The notes: generated from the letters alone by a model not told the origin. A stretch of 64,000 bases of DNA from Haliclystus octoradiatus (GCA_916610825.1 OU744450.1:8390030-8454029), one strand, 5' to 3'. Positions 1 through 11,290 are shown, numbered from the stretch's first letter. Made by a program: numbers and translations.

Positions 1-807
1 TATAACATCATTCGGTTCATCAACATTCCTCAAAAAACATTTAGTGCGTCAAGCTAGCTCCGCTTGTCAAGGCTTGACGTGCGGAGCTCTTCTCCATGAA
101 TTAAATTCATAGCCGCGTTATACGAGCGAGCTATCATCGAACCGAACTAAATACATTCGACTCACGGTGCCGTGACTGAGCTCCTATATCTACCTTATAT
201 GGCAATAAACTGGGGGATGTGCAAATCATAAAATATTTTAAAGGATGTTTTCATGGCAAATACGATAGATTGAACATCGCTTTTGGGATGTTGTTATGAT
301 GACTTGTTTATATGATTGAAAGTTGGCTGATAGGGAAGCTGATGTTTTCCAATATCATGATTTAAAACATTTTAAAAATGTTTTATTCCAGTCAATCACA
401 ATGCATCAGCACTAGAATTGGGGTCGCTTTTATCACAATGTGTTATTTTAATGGAAATTTGCATTTAATTTTCTCTGAGTACTATGCCTTGTTAGAACAA
501 AAACTGTCTCCCGTAAAAATGCTTGCAAACCTTTGAGATTACTACTTCATACAAGTTTCAAACTATAGATAGGCAAAATAAAACGGAAAAATCGCTGAAA
601 ATGAAAAATAATGCAACAAAACACTCTGGTTTCAAACCATGCGGTATATTCTGGCCAAGAAAACTACTTAATATCACATGACATTTTGGTCAGGTTTTAA
701 AGATCGTCGACATTCAGTTCGTCTGTATAACCCTAAATGCGAATTTAATGCGATTCGGTGTCGCACCTAATTCGAATTGAGTTCGGTGCGTCCATATAAC
801 CCTAGCC
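1..807. other. Gene-free left flank
   Basis: No supportable gene. It holds a strong short hairpin at 56-88 (AGCTCCGC pairing with GCGGAGCT, inner GTCAA/TTGAC) and a smaller TCACGG/CCGTGA stem near 162-175. Near 725-800 the words TATAACCCTA and TTCGGTG each occur twice, which looks like the edge of an old repeat. Homology with the right side of the window begins only at about 808. Confidence 0.5.
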
Positions 808-943
808 TTACATAATGACTAGCAATTAGTGTAGGTCCATAATTGACCTTGTGTGATAAAACTTTCAGATCACTTATAATTAACAAACTAACTAAGCTGA
901 CTATCACTGTATAATACGGAGAGTGAACTTTTGTGGAGAACAT

Positions 944-1041
944 TGATGTATCTGACTACGCATTCGTCAGGCTTATTAGATATTGAGTTCAACTACAACA
1001 GACGTTTATTAATATAATGTCTATATCTATCATATGCAACA
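944..1041 (+). repeat. 5' LTR
   Basis: Begins TGATGTATCTGAC and ends ATGCAACA, giving the TG...CA termini expected of an LTR. It differs from the 3' copy (4407-4504) at five positions by eye, including the second base of the copy (TG here, TA there). Confidence 0.95.
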
Positions 1042-1061
1042 TGGCGCAGTTGACAGGATCC
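1042..1061 (+). promoter_or_regulatory. Primer-binding site
   Basis: TGGCGCAGTTGACAGGATCC follows the 5' LTR with no gap. A TGG start is the complement of a tRNA CCA tail. I cannot name the primer tRNA from memory. Confidence 0.75.
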
Positions 1062-1111
1062 CGCTCGTAATATAAACATACTATATATACATACATAAAG
1101 CTATCCAAATT

Positions 1112-2230
1112 GTGATTACAACTTCACATCGCACGATGGCCGAGAAACCCATAACGCGCAGCAGCCACGCTGCACTACCTATGCCTTCTATCAATCCAGG
1201 AGAATCAATCGTGTTAATGGACAATTTCATCAATATGAGGCAGAGCATGGCCGAACAGCAAAATAACTCTATTCAACAAAAAGAAAAGAGAGACAGCGAG
1301 TTAACCGCTAGATTGTCTAAATTAGACAACCAACAAAAGGCTCAAAACACACGCCTCGAACAATATTTACAACAGAACAAGACACGGGTTGTATCCGTGA
1401 GTCAAACCGCTGTCTTATCACTATCGATAAATCATGATAATACTAAACAACAGGATGAAAGTATGCCTATCAGCAGTCGAACATCAGTGTATAATATGAC
1501 ATTAAAGGGTGCCAATGCACCAGCAAAACTGGAAACAACTGTATCCTTATCTGATTTCTCTGCCTGGTCACAACATTGGACAGTTCAAGCGGAATTACCT
1601 GGCATTACAGTTTTCCCACGTGAAAGACAAGTGACTGCTTTGCAAACATTCCTTTTGCACGATATGCTCATTACACTGGAGACTCGTCTTGGTATAAATA
1701 ACACCACAGAACTTTCCACGGATGAAATATTATTAAGAATCAAAGACTGGCTCAGAAGTCAAACAAATATAATATGTGATCGTGTAGAATTTCAAGAGGG
1801 TGAGTCATTTAGTTAGTCGCTTATTTGGTTTCGTGATACGCTTTAGCAAACAACTGTGAATTTTGTTTGTGTAGTGGGGACGATCGTTTCATAACGACCA
1901 TAATTAGAGGTGTTAATCATCGTGAATTGCGTAAACGACTACTTGATAAAAACTCACGTCATTAACTACTTGTATTGACTTATGCGAGACATTTCAAGCG
2001 TCAAAAAATGACTCCGAACAATTGACAATAGGGTCTCTGGTTGTTGTTAATGCAGCGAGCACAAAGCCTAGACGATCAGATGTCCCGCGTAGCAACAACA
2101 AAACATGCCCTGGATGCGGAGAAAGTGCACACATCGCCCCACGCAATGCTCGGCTTGGGGAAAACAATGTCGGAATTGTACAACATCAAATAATTTTTCA
2201 AAATTTGCCTACAGCCAAAAGAAGTTAATT
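1112..2230 (+). pseudogene. gag pseudogene of the LTR element
   Basis: An open stretch at 1112-1816 (234 aa) starts at an ATG about 50 bp after the primer-binding site. It has a glutamine-rich, coiled-coil-like N-terminal half (repeated QQ/KEKRD/QNTRLEQYLQQ) and a matrix/capsid-like tail ending in an RVEFQEGE segment. Past the stop at 1816 the homology continues in other frames (for example TTIIRGVNHRELRKRLLD near 1895-1950). It then reaches a zinc-knuckle region near 2105-2200 with CPGCGESAH in one frame and CRNC in the next, so at least two frameshifts have occurred. Gag would form the particle and package element RNA; this copy cannot. Confidence 0.85.
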
Positions 2231-2289
2231 CACTTGACGAACAAAGCGCTACTAACAGATCAGATGACGTGAATACAATAGTCATGGCA

Positions 2290-2756
2290 TTAAGCTCTGG
2301 CCGTAAAGCCCCACGGATTGAATGTAAAATTACTATTCCTAATCAGACGTTTACTAAGACAATGATCTGCCTTCCTGATTCTGGGGTTGAAGCTACATGT
2401 CTGGGATGATTGAATGCACAGCGTATGGGTATTACACATTCTGTCACACTACAATTTCCCACGGACGTAAAAACACAGCTGAAACCAATAATGTATTTTA
2501 TGAACTCGAGGGTATACTACTAAGCTGGTATGCTTCATTAGATCTAGGAATATTACCTCCAAATTATCCTCAACAAAGCATGACCACAACTGTTAATACC
2601 GTACAGCAAAACATATCAGTACCTCCTACTGCTACAGAAATAAACACTGTACGACAACAACGATTGAATGACTTTCACGATGTTTTTGACTCAACTGAGC
2701 ATGTGAAACCTATGAATACACAACCAATGAAAATACAATTAAAACCTGATGCTTAG
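2290..2756 (+). pseudogene. Retroviral-type aspartic protease remnant
   Basis: Just downstream of gag, one frame reads LPDSGVEATCLG at about 2371-2406, the D-S/T-G catalytic loop of a retrotransposon protease that would cut the polyprotein. A stop codon follows (TGA at 2407-2409), then NAQRMGI. The stretch to 2756 is the linker to RT in shifted frames. Non-functional. Confidence 0.8.
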
Positions 2757-3475
2757 CCTGTTCATGTCCGAGCAGCCAGATCATTACCATTCGCATGGCG
2801 TGAAAAAGCTCAAGAAACGTTGAATTCTATGGTACAAAAAGGGATTATTTGCCATGTATCTGAACCAACGGATTGGTGCTCCCCTATGCCATATCACAAC
2901 AAAATCAAATGATGACCTGCGCATAGATGGGGATATGAGGGCTCTCAATCAAAATATTAAACGTCCTGTGTACCGTTTAGTTACACCCAAAGAAGCCATA
3001 GCTACAATAGAACAAGAAGCTACTTAATTTTAAACACTTGATGCAACTAGTGGGTACTGGCAAGTCCCCTTGGAAGAGTCTAGTCAATCCCTAACAACAT
3101 TTATAACCCCTTGGGGTAGATATAAATATTTACGTGCCCTCATGGGTTTGATCAGCAGTGGGGAGGAATACAACCTTCGTGGTGATCAGGCACTGAAAGG
3201 AATACCACGAACATGCAATTCGGTTGACGACATACTGTTTTATGATACATCATTTGGGGATCATGTTGAGCACATGCAATCTTTATCACAGCAATGCCGT
3301 CATCATGGCATCACTTTGAATCCTACCAAATTTATATTTGCACTGTTGTCGGTCAAGTATGTCGGCAATAACATAAGTCATTCTTTCTTAACCGAATTCT
3401 GTACAAATTATCTCCATTCAGTTTCAAGACTGAGCGGACCAAAGGAAAATACCATCATATAGCAGACGCCCTTTC
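2757..3475 (+). pseudogene. Reverse transcriptase remnant with end of RNase H
   Basis: The reading frame holds typical gypsy RT blocks: a fingers region near 2820-2960 in two frames, LDATSGYWQVPLEES near 3037-3081 carrying the first catalytic Asp, TPWGRYKYLRALMGL at about 3106-3150, and VDDILFYD at about 3223-3246 as the YVDD-equivalent. The longest open piece is 3070-3462. Soon after SVKYVG (about 3352) the reading jumps to KGKYHHIADALSRSP at about 3445-3484, the motif that ends RNase H. The thumb and most of RNase H are therefore deleted. Stops and frameshifts disrupt the rest. Confidence 0.9.
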
Positions 3476-3985
3476 TAGGTCACCAATTTCTCAGCCTCAA
3501 GTTCAAAGTCAGCATGTTCTGGTGTATGTAGATCGTTATTCTGGGTGCCAAGAGTAGTAAAATTCGGCAAAGATACTACGACTTCACTATTGTGTCTGGC
3601 GTTAATGCAGCTATTTGCTAACCACTGGCATTCCTGTTGGCCTTCGATCAGATGGGGGGCCTCAATTCACAAGCTATGAATTCGCTAATTTCTGCAAGAA
3701 ATGGGGCATTCAACACTCATCATCTTTTCCGCATTACCCACAATAAAATGGTCATGCCGAGATAAATGTGAAGAAAACGAAATATCTTATTATGAAAACT
3801 TGCAAGAACGGTATTATTCATTACGCCGCAATGGACGGTTTTTACGAAAGATACAGATGACAGAACCTGAAGAACGATCTTCTACAACTGAGGTACTTCC
3901 TTCTATGTCCCCTCAAAGCAGACCACGACGCGTTCACAATCCTCCACGTCGATACGCAAACTCTAGCCCGTCAATGGAATGAAAC
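3476..3985 (+). pseudogene. Integrase remnant and end of pol
   Basis: In one frame from about 3645 come RSDGGPQFTSYEFANFC (second catalytic Asp context) and, after an in-frame stop, NGHAEINVKKTK (catalytic Glu) at about 3750-3785. An open stretch 3701-3982 in another frame supplies the pol tail (SRPRRVHNPPRRYA), a common gypsy C-terminus. The zinc-binding N-terminal domain and first Asp region are largely missing, so there was a large deletion between RNase H and the integrase core. Confidence 0.88.
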
Positions 3986-4395
3986 ATTATCATTATCATA
4001 CTATTAAACTATGCTACGCAAAAATATTACCCAAAATACTTACTCATTAATCTTACTACTATAAATACAACTAATCCAAGCAAAGTCTTTTTTAATAACC
4101 TTATAACAGATAGAAAATATAGTTTTATACCATCAATATATATCTACTATTATTAGATTTCGTATATTGTACTCTACAAAAGAAAAGAGTTTATCCATAT
4201 TTCATAATAGATATAATGACTCTACAATAGAAAAGAGTTCATAGATAATAGATATAATAGTATTACTTACTTACTATGATTAGTACTGGCATTAGCAGTC
4301 ATCTTCTAGTTTAACATCTTCTGTTACCATTATTCATTTTATTATAACAATATTTAGTAACATTGCATTTCATTTAACTTTACTATTAACGTCTT
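3986..4395 (+). other. 3' non-coding part of the LTR element
   Basis: AT-rich, no coding potential. Contains two imperfect copies of a word around ACAAAAGAAAAGAGTT (near 4177 and 4216). No env-like gene is visible. Confidence 0.6.
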
Positions 4396-4406
4396 AAAAA
4401 AGGAGA
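4396..4406 (+). promoter_or_regulatory. Polypurine tract
   Basis: AAAAAAGGAGA lies directly before the 3' LTR, where plus-strand priming is expected. Confidence 0.8.
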
Positions 4407-4504
4407 TAATGTATCTGACTACGCATGCGTCAGGCTTATTAGATATTGAGTTCAACTACAACAGACGTGTATTAATATAGTGTCTATATCTATCACATGC
4501 AACA
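4407..4504 (+). repeat. 3' LTR
   Basis: About 95% identical by eye to 944-1041. It begins TAATGTATCTGAC and ends ATGCAACA, followed by the AACAT target duplication at 4505-4509. Confidence 0.95.
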
Positions 4505-5505
4505 AACATGAGACACAATACGCATTGAAAAGATGTACAAATAATCAATACATCTGAATAATTTCCTTCATAGAAATTCTATTCATTTCACATCAATTGA
4601 GTCGATTGAAATGTATAGAGATCGGCATATTAAAGGCATAAAATAGACCAAAGCGCCTTGCAGGCTTAAAGGTGAAAAGTGTATGCAGTTTTCCAAGAAA
4701 CAAATAGTGGTGTGAATGAGTGCATATTAAAAGACCAAGCGCAAAAGTCCGACGGCCAATTTTATGCATTTAGCGTAACTATATTTACCTAGAAAAACTT
4801 CATTTCATGTACTGAAAGGAAGCTAGAACACCTTAATTATTACACATTACAAGTCAGTCAAATTTCAAAATCTCAATATATCCATAAAAAGCACTCCAAT
4901 TCCCATCCGATCCAAAGACACGATCGAATCGCGTTCGGTTCAGATTCACAAATCTTTATTGCAATATATATATAACATCTCATAATATTATCATATGATA
5001 GTATATGTGCCTATATATTTTTGATCTTAGCAATCTCAGCAAGCAGGCTTGTGATTTTCATGGCAGTCTATGAAAATGGTAAAAGTTCGTTAAAAATGGA
5101 ATTTTATAAGTAAATGTGAAAAATGAGCCTCACAGTGCTTCCTGTTATTAAATTTTCAAGAATGGGAGCATCAACATTCTATTAAAATGAAATAAAATTC
5201 TATAATAAATGGCTATAATAATTCGCAATTGATATTATGTTACATCTTGTTGTGAATATTTCCACGCGCTATGTACAATACCTTACATATGTAGAATGAA
5301 AGAAAAGACAATCATGAATGAACTAGTTGCTTCGATAGAAAAACGAAAACAACTCATTTTGCCAGATTCGTGATATGCATATTTATTCAGAATTTCTTGA
5401 AATGGACGTGCTAATTTGTAACATGGAAATGTTTAATGCAGCTACAAAGAAATATAAATACCATATCTGATGGTAATGATGATAATATCTAAGTGCTCAT
5501 GTTAT

Positions 5506-5526
5506 AGAGTAGAATAGAGTAGAATT
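5506..5526 (-). repeat. 3' tail repeat of LINE-A
   Basis: Two tandem copies of AGAGTAGAAT (plus strand) at the exact 3' edge of LINE-A. This is a short simple-repeat tail in place of poly(A). Confidence 0.7.
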
Positions 5527-5769
5527 TTATTTCAACCACATGATAAAAATATATTTACAGACTAAAGACATTGATTGATGAAATATGATATACAGTGGTT
5601 GACGTCATCTCGTAAGCAAAATTTGCTTGTATATTAAGAGACGCTATAGAGTTTATGAATGACATGGGTAAAAGGTTAAAAAATAAAATTGGTGAATTTA
5701 AACTACAGGAAAAGAAAATTCAAAAATTAACTGTAATTAGGAAGTTAACATATACTATACAAAAGAATA

Positions 5770-7432
5770 AATAAGTTTAACAACATACGTAACAGTCTTA
5801 GAATAACAGAACATAGTTGATGAAAGTATTAGACGATGGATATAAATTTTCAGGAAAGGTATAAGTAAAACAATTCCAAAATGCTGGAAATCTATAATTA
5901 GGAAATTATTGTAGCATTTTTAGTTACCAAGGAATTTCAAAAGCATTCAACTTTCTGAATCTGGATTCAAAATAATTAAACATTGATAGTAAAAAAGAGG
6001 GGACAGAATGATTGGCAATTAACAATCTATGCATAAAAGAAACCACTTTTAAATTGTATAAATCTTAGAATTTCAAGATATCTAAATATTTCATCAGTGG
6101 CTCGGCATGGGAAAGGTCCTTCCCTTTTTATAATCCTCACACAATTTTTCTGCCACAACTCTAACTGTGAAACATTTGCATGACCCCAAATCTCAATACA
6201 ATACTCAAAATGAGGTTTGCATAAAGAATTGTAAATTATTAATTTATGCTTCGAAGTTAAGGAATTTTTTTCGACGAATTAGGGTGAAGATTGTTTTACG
6301 TAATTTGGAAGCAACAAAATTGGCATGGGCTTTCCAAATGAGATCATCATCGATCAGTACACCTACAACTTTAATGAAATGATTCTTTTGTAGAGAACCG
6401 CAATGTTCCAAAGCATTACCATCAAGTGATAAAGATATAGATAAAAGTCTGACATAGTTGAAAAGCATATATTTACAATTGTGTGGGCGTAGAGTCAAAT
6501 GATTTTCGTAAAACCAACAAAGCCACATATTTCAATTCCTGGTTTATTACATATTCAAGGGCTTCCTTGTTATTTGAGGACCATTGTAAAGCTGTATCAT
6601 CAGCAAAAAGGGTTACTTGGAAGTTTGTTGAATTGGGTAAATTATTTATAAAAATCAAGAATAATAGGGGGCCGAGAATACTACCTTGCGATACTCCACA
6701 GCTTATTTCACAAAAACTAGATAAAGCTCCATCAAATAAAACTGCTTGCCTCCTATTAGACAGGAATTAGTTATCCATTCAAATTCAATCCGATGCAAAC
6801 CATATTGATTCAACTGCTGTAAAAGAATGTCATGAGAGACTGTATCAAAAGCTTTTTTGATGTCGAGAATTATTGCACATTGATATTTTGAACGTTTTGA
6901 AGAAAAAATATTGTTTAAAAAGTTGAATAAGCAATGACTTGTGGAATAATATTTACGAAAACCAAATTGGTCATTAGTAAGGAAAATGGTGTTGAAACAG
7001 GTATACAATTGAAAATAAACAACCTTTTCTAAAAATTTTGAAAAAGTGCAAAATAGTGAAATTGGTCTATAGTTAGAAAATTCTTTGCTGTTTCCTTTTC
7101 TGAAAAGAGTTATAACTTTTAGCAATTTTGAAAGAACCTGGAAAGTAGCCGTTGCGAAGGGAAATGTTCACAAGAAATAACAGTACTGGACTTTGATTTA
7201 AGATTGGACACACTTTTCTCCACAGCGAATTTAGAAACATGTTTGAATTGGAATGAATTACCATTGTCTTTTGGAAGAAATTGTGCAAATTTGGAAGATT
7301 CTGGAATACTATTCGTAAGGGATTTTCCAACGTTGATAAAAAAACTGTTGAAATGCTTAGCATTCTCATGTTTTTCATGAATTTCTTTACTGTTCAAATT
7401 AAAAAAGTTTGGATATCTATTTTTGTTTTTGT

Positions 7433-7434
<2 letters not shown>
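5770..7434 (-). pseudogene. LINE-A reverse transcriptase, broken
   Basis: The minus strand starts with NRYPNFFNLNSKEIHEKHEN (about 7420-7361), the continuation of the endonuclease-RT linker, then SNYRPISLFCTFSKFLEKVV (about 7075-7016) in the RT fingers. Next come LDIKKAFDTVSHDILL with the first catalytic Asp (about 6875) and FADDTALQWSS (about 6600) with the FADD catalytic pair. GVLIDDDLIWKAHA and KLRKTIFTLIRRKKFLNFEA (about 6345-6244) belong to the thumb. The C-terminal connection continues weakly to about 5770. It would copy element RNA at a nicked target, but at least four frame changes disable it. The closest relative in the window is LINE-C. Confidence 0.9.
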
Positions 7435-7477
<43 letters not shown>

Positions 7478-7488
7478 GTCATCATCAT
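7435..7488. repeat. (CAT)n microsatellite, 3' tail of LINE-B
   Basis: About 18 CAT units with one GTC interruption. Its position at the 3' edge of LINE-B explains it as a retrotransposon tail, not an independent microsatellite. Confidence 0.9.
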
Positions 7489-8169
7489 TTATTCAGTACT
7501 TGAATAAGCTAAAAGTTTTTTTTCACAAGACTGATTTATAAATATATAGATATACATATAATAACAATACAATTTTACAACAATATATTTTACAAGATAG
7601 ACATTTGAAGAAATATTTGATCAACTTAATTATGTTATTCCGTGTAAGTGCTTCCCAAGGAGACGTTTGAAAGTTGGCCTGTTTGATACTTCCTTCATTA
7701 TAGACGGTAGATCGTTCCACTTATGAGCACCAGCATATTGGAATGAGTGGCAATGGCTTGACCTGATGTAAATGTCATTGTGGTAGGGGGGTCTTGTTCT
7801 GGTGGTATGTGGTCGTTGAAATAATGAGGAAAGCAAAGGTGGAGATTGGTTAAATTTAATTGTGTGTGTGAACATTAGTTGATATGATGTTATTCGGTCT
7901 CTGACAGAAAGCCAGCCAAGCTGACTTTGCATATCAGAGACACGAGTTCGATAGTTACAACGGAGCACTGACCACATTCCTCTGTTCTGCAATCTCTGGA
8001 GGCGATCAAGATGTTCAGTTTTACAATTCCCTTATACAATAGCGCAGTAGTCAAAATGTGGCAAAACAATGGTGTTATGAATAATTAATGCAGATTGTTG
8101 TGTGATGAAGCGTCTTACATATTTCAGTACCCCTAAACTTCTATTAATTTTTTTATTCAGAGCAGTATT
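7436..8169 (-). mobile_element. LINE-B, 5'-truncated LINE nested in LINE-A
   Basis: This is the last 734 bp of a different LINE (L2/CR1-like). On the minus strand it encodes the RT C-terminus: KKINRSLGVLKYVRRF and VLPHFDYCAIV (8154-8032), a stop near 8031, then LQRLQNR and LGWLSVRDRITSYQLM and KWNDLPSIM (to 7630). It ends in an (ATG)n microsatellite tail (plus strand (CAT)n, 7435-7488), the tail type expected for L2/CR1. Its ends split LINE-A exactly: LINE-A reads ...LDRNTK up to 8170 and resumes KNRYPNFF at about 7425. Flanking GAAACACAAAA and GAAACAAAAAC (minus strand) look like a decayed target duplication. Confidence 0.9.
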
Positions 8170-9306
8170 ATTTTGTGTTTCTATCAAGAATTTCATTTGT
8201 GGCCTTCCAAATCGACTTGATGTAGTTTTTGTTTTCATCATTGAAAGTATTCCAATAAATAATCCTACTTTGTCTAATTAATTTGTAATAAAATTTGTTG
8301 TATGAATCATAGAGTGACTTAACATTCATATTTCTTGTTCTGGTCCATTTATTGTATAAAAATTGTCTTCTTTTGTGAGAGATGAGCAAACAAGGTGTTA
8401 ACCATGGGTTTAGCCTGTGCTTTCTCCTATTAGAAGGCTTATTCATCACAGGACAAGCAGTTTCAAGATATGTGTTGATGTTAGACTCAAATTTTTGAAA
8501 AGAATCAATTGGTGTGTCAGGTGAATACCAATCACACAGAGAAAGCAAATGCTTGAAATGTGGCATGTTATTTGGACCGATAGCACGAAAAGATATTTTC
8601 TGCAAAGGGGTACTGTGATTGCCAATTGATATAAAAAGGCAAAATTGATCAGAAATATCTGATGTGATAACGCCGCTAGAAATATAATGCCTTGAAGTAG
8701 TGAAGATATTGTCTATTAATGTGAAGGACTTTCGTGTTAAACGTCTATGTTTAGAAATCAATGGAAATAATTTATAATCAAATAATGAATCAATGACATA
8801 TTGGGATTTACATGAAGAAACAAAAAGATCAGTGTTGAAATCACCTAACATAATAACAGTTATTTTTCTACTTTTATTCCAAATGCTTTTCAAAGTATCA
8901 AGAGATTTTGAAAGTATTGCTTTAGGTGGGATATAATTCGACAAAATAAATAAAGAAGAAGTTTCAATTGTAAAGCAGTCAAGGTCGTCACTGATAGTTG
9001 TAAGGTTATCACTCACAGAAAAGTGAGTGACTCATGAACAGAAAAGCCTACCCCACAACCTCTCCTATTTGGTCGTTCTATACAAACAAAATTGTAATTG
9101 GGATCAAAAGTGGCTCAATCTTGCCAGAACTCTTGCAATGCAAAGATTTTTATGTTGGTCTGGGATAAAAATTCTGAAAGATTGTCATGGTTTTTCAATA
9201 TTCTACGAACATTTTGAGAACCAAGAGTAAGATGCTTATGATCAACATCATCCAAGGCAAGACAGCCTAACTTGGTGATTGAAGGTAAGCCTACTGTATC
9301 AACCAT
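8170..9306 (-). pseudogene. LINE-A endonuclease (ORF2 N-terminus), broken
   Basis: ORF2 starts at the ATG at 9306. LTLGSQNVRRILKNHDNLSE and IFALQEFWQD (9225-9118) give the N-terminal Asn and the Glu (LQE) of an APE-type endonuclease. After a frame change, FVCIERPNRRGCGVGFSVH (about 9085) and YIPPKAIL (about 8930) follow, then IMLGDFNTDLF (about 8855) with the catalytic Asp/Asn, TLIDNIF, and SDISDQFCLF (about 8655), where the final SDH has become SDQ. That is a lost catalytic His. Downstream WKATNEILDRNTK leads into RT but is cut by LINE-B. Confidence 0.9.
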
Positions 9307-9360
9307 AATTTGTCAAATATATAAACATAGAAAAAATTAAAATTAGTAAAGTAAAATTAA

Positions 9361-9850
9361 TTAAAAGTAAACAGCTCATCTTCATCACTAATCTCTAAGG
9401 TTTTTCCCTCCAAATTTTTCACGTAATCCTTTAGATCATAAGACCATGCAGCAAGGAATTTCCCATCTCTCCTCAATTGGCGACATTTATAAAACAGAAC
9501 AGATTGGACGTTTCTCTGGTTAAATTTTCAGAGACAAATATGCCTGTGGAGTTCAAATTTCTCCTTGATGAGTATATTGCTCTCCTTTTCCAGATGTTTG
9601 AAAAAGTCACATCAACTGTTTTGCATAATGTTGTTGTACCCAGACTGCTCTGATGATCTGTGATTCTTTCGTAATAATACTGATGTAGAAATTTATGATG
9701 GCTGGATTTCATCTCCAAGTTTATCTGAGGCAATTTCTTTAATTATATTTTTCGTTTCTATATTATTTCCGTCATGTTGCTGTGACGAATTTTTTTGGTG
9801 GAAGCAGCTTTCAGACGCTCAATATCTTTGTATTGCTTTAGAATTTGCAC
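9361..9850 (-). pseudogene. LINE-A ORF1 fragment (FP-like C-terminal domain)
   Basis: The minus strand reads NSTGIFVSENLTRETSNLF (open from 9733), then one frameshift near 9490 leads into YKCRQLRRDGKFLAAWSYDL and GKTLEISDEDELFTFN, stopping at about 9361, just 55 bp before ORF2. The pattern (I.V.E.LT...LF...R.LR..GK..A.W) matches the FP-like C-terminal domain I recall in many LINE ORF1 nucleic-acid-binding proteins. The N-terminal half is not recognisable. Confidence 0.7.
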
Positions 9851-11089
9851 GTTGCTGTAAGTTGTTATAAAAATCAGTAAATAGCATACAACAGTAAAGG
9901 TTACAAATTCATAGCAAGATATGTGAAGTTAAAATAGATTATTGACCAGTACTGATCATAAATTCTCAAAACCACTGAGGAAATTAAAACACGTCCGTGC
10001 CCTTCAAAGAGTTCGCAATTATTTGATGATGTATGATGAAAAGGAATTTACTTATATTATAGAAAATGAATCTACTTTACCATGCATTTGATCACGACAT
10101 GAAATCTATCTTCGTCTGAATTATTTCGAATAAAGACAATTTATATTTTATTCTTATCGGGTTTATATTCTTCTTCGACGAAGTATGGTTGCAATAAAGT
10201 TGTATGTATATTAATGTTTTTTGGATTGTATTCCGCTCGTATTTGTTATTTGGATCGTATTTGGAAAATGGTAAGTTATATTTTAATAAATAATGTTTGC
10301 TATGATCGATTATTATATGCAACCTTTTCACTTTTTATTTTTCTAACACAAGGTTTGTTATACTAATATCCAAACTGTGTCAACTATTGAAATGTTTTTT
10401 AATTATGATTTTGAGTTTTTAAGTTAAAAGATATTTTTGAACGCTAGAAATAATGTGATTGTTATTGATCACAGATCATTCGCTTTATTTTCAATTCAAT
10501 TTAAAACTTGTGAATTATTTATCGTTTTATTAAAGTTCATTAAATGCTGAAAAAGAATAATTAGAACAAGTCACGCTATTTCATATTTCTAAACTGCAGC
10601 AAAATACTTTGTCTTGTTCTTGTTGCTGAACAACGTAAGGAAATCTGAATTATAATAACGTTTAAAACTCGTTAATTATTGAAATAAAATCTGAAAAAAA
10701 AACATGCCCTCTCGTAAACCAAACTGTTCACATATTTAAATTAAATTATGAATTATTTAAACAGTCCTGTTCCATGTTTTGATTAACTCAGAATTAATAA
10801 CTTTGAATTCTCCATATACTCTTCGATAAACTCATCAAACATTGAATTTTTTTCGAATATTTTGAGCACCAACGTCATTTTAAAAGCTTTTACATTTTTG
10901 TGCCCTGCCATATATATTAAAGCCATTATTTGAATATAAGTGTAATGTTTATTTGTAGATAGGAAAAAATTATGAACTGCAATATGTTTCATTAATAATG
11001 TCCGTCTGCTAGTAGATAATGCAGACATGAACGACAAAATGATAACACATCAGCATCCATCCCTTTCCATTGTAATCTACTTTTTAACA

Positions 11090-11290
11090 TACACAGGAAA
11101 ATCCATTTGCTAGGGTAGGATTTTATTCTTGTTTTAAGCAACACATTTTCTTAAAACAAGAAAATAAGTAGTGTGAATATTTCATAAAGAATATATTTTC
11201 TTGAATCAAGAAAATTTTTCTACGCTAGACTAAAATTGCTTGAATTATTGAAAATTTGCTAGCCTAGTTTAAATTTGCTTGTTGTCATGT
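11090..11290. repeat. Left TACACAGG terminus with TTCAAGAAAA-type repeats
   Basis: Opens with TACACAGGAAAATCCAT (11090-11106), followed by degenerate direct and inverted words such as CTTGTTTTAAGC and TTAAAACAAGAAAATAAG. A reverse-complement partner stands at 21580-21596 beside the same word family. This is the edge of either one 10.5-kb element or one of two separate MITE-like copies. Confidence 0.7.

Larger units (their letters stand above)
944..4504 (+). mobile_element. Degenerate Ty3/gypsy LTR retrotransposon (Mag-like)
   Basis: A 3.56-kb element bounded by 98-bp direct LTRs and a 5-bp target duplication, AACAT (939-943 and 4505-4509). The right outer arm carries the matching empty site with a single AACAT (complement near 61522-61530), which proves the insertion boundaries. 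Between the LTRs, in order, lie remnants of gag, protease, reverse transcriptase, the end of RNase H and integrase. All are broken by stops, frameshifts and at least one internal deletion, so it cannot make its own proteins. Very short LTRs and the RT word TPWGRYKYLRA are what I recall for Mag/SURL-type gypsy elements, but the clade is an inference. LTR divergence is 5 of 98 positions, so the insertion is moderately old. Confidence 0.95.
5506..10020 (-). mobile_element. LINE-A, non-LTR retrotransposon (Jockey/CR1-like), with a nested LINE
   Basis: Reading on the minus strand from about 10020: a 5' region, an ORF1 fragment (about 9850-9361), an APE-type endonuclease (9306 to about 8170), reverse transcriptase (about 7434-5770) and a short repetitive 3' tail (5506-5526, minus strand ATTCTACTCT twice). 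The right outer arm lacks this whole stretch: its sequence passes from the equivalent of ATGTTAT at 5505 straight to the equivalent of 10028, so the element was inserted here. Many stops and frameshifts make it inactive. LINE-B (7436-8169) sits inside it between endonuclease and RT. Clade placement is tentative. Confidence 0.92.
808..11015 (+). repeat. Left arm of the window-scale inverted repeat
   Basis: Seen directly: after removing two insertions (944-4509 and about 5506-10020), this stretch reads as the diverged reverse complement of about 38330-61655. Anchors include AAGCTGACTATC near 895 against its complement near 61565, CAATTGAGTCGATTGAAATG near 4600 against 61420-61440, TATATTTTTGATCTTAGCAA near 5010 against 60690, and GTTTGCTATGATCGATTATT near 10295 against 39080-39105. 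The arm is about 2.2 kb net. Similarity fades at about 11015. No intact gene lies in the arm itself. It could be the TIR of a very large dead element or an old inverted segmental duplication; the sequence does not decide. Confidence 0.85.

Noticed and set aside
725-800. Telomere-like AACCCTA words
   Set aside because: Only two isolated TATAACCCTA copies, not a tandem telomeric array.
10783-11037. An 84-codon minus-strand frame in the left outer arm
   Set aside because: The aligned right-arm sequence (near 38462-38656) does not keep the same protein; differences do not respect codons.
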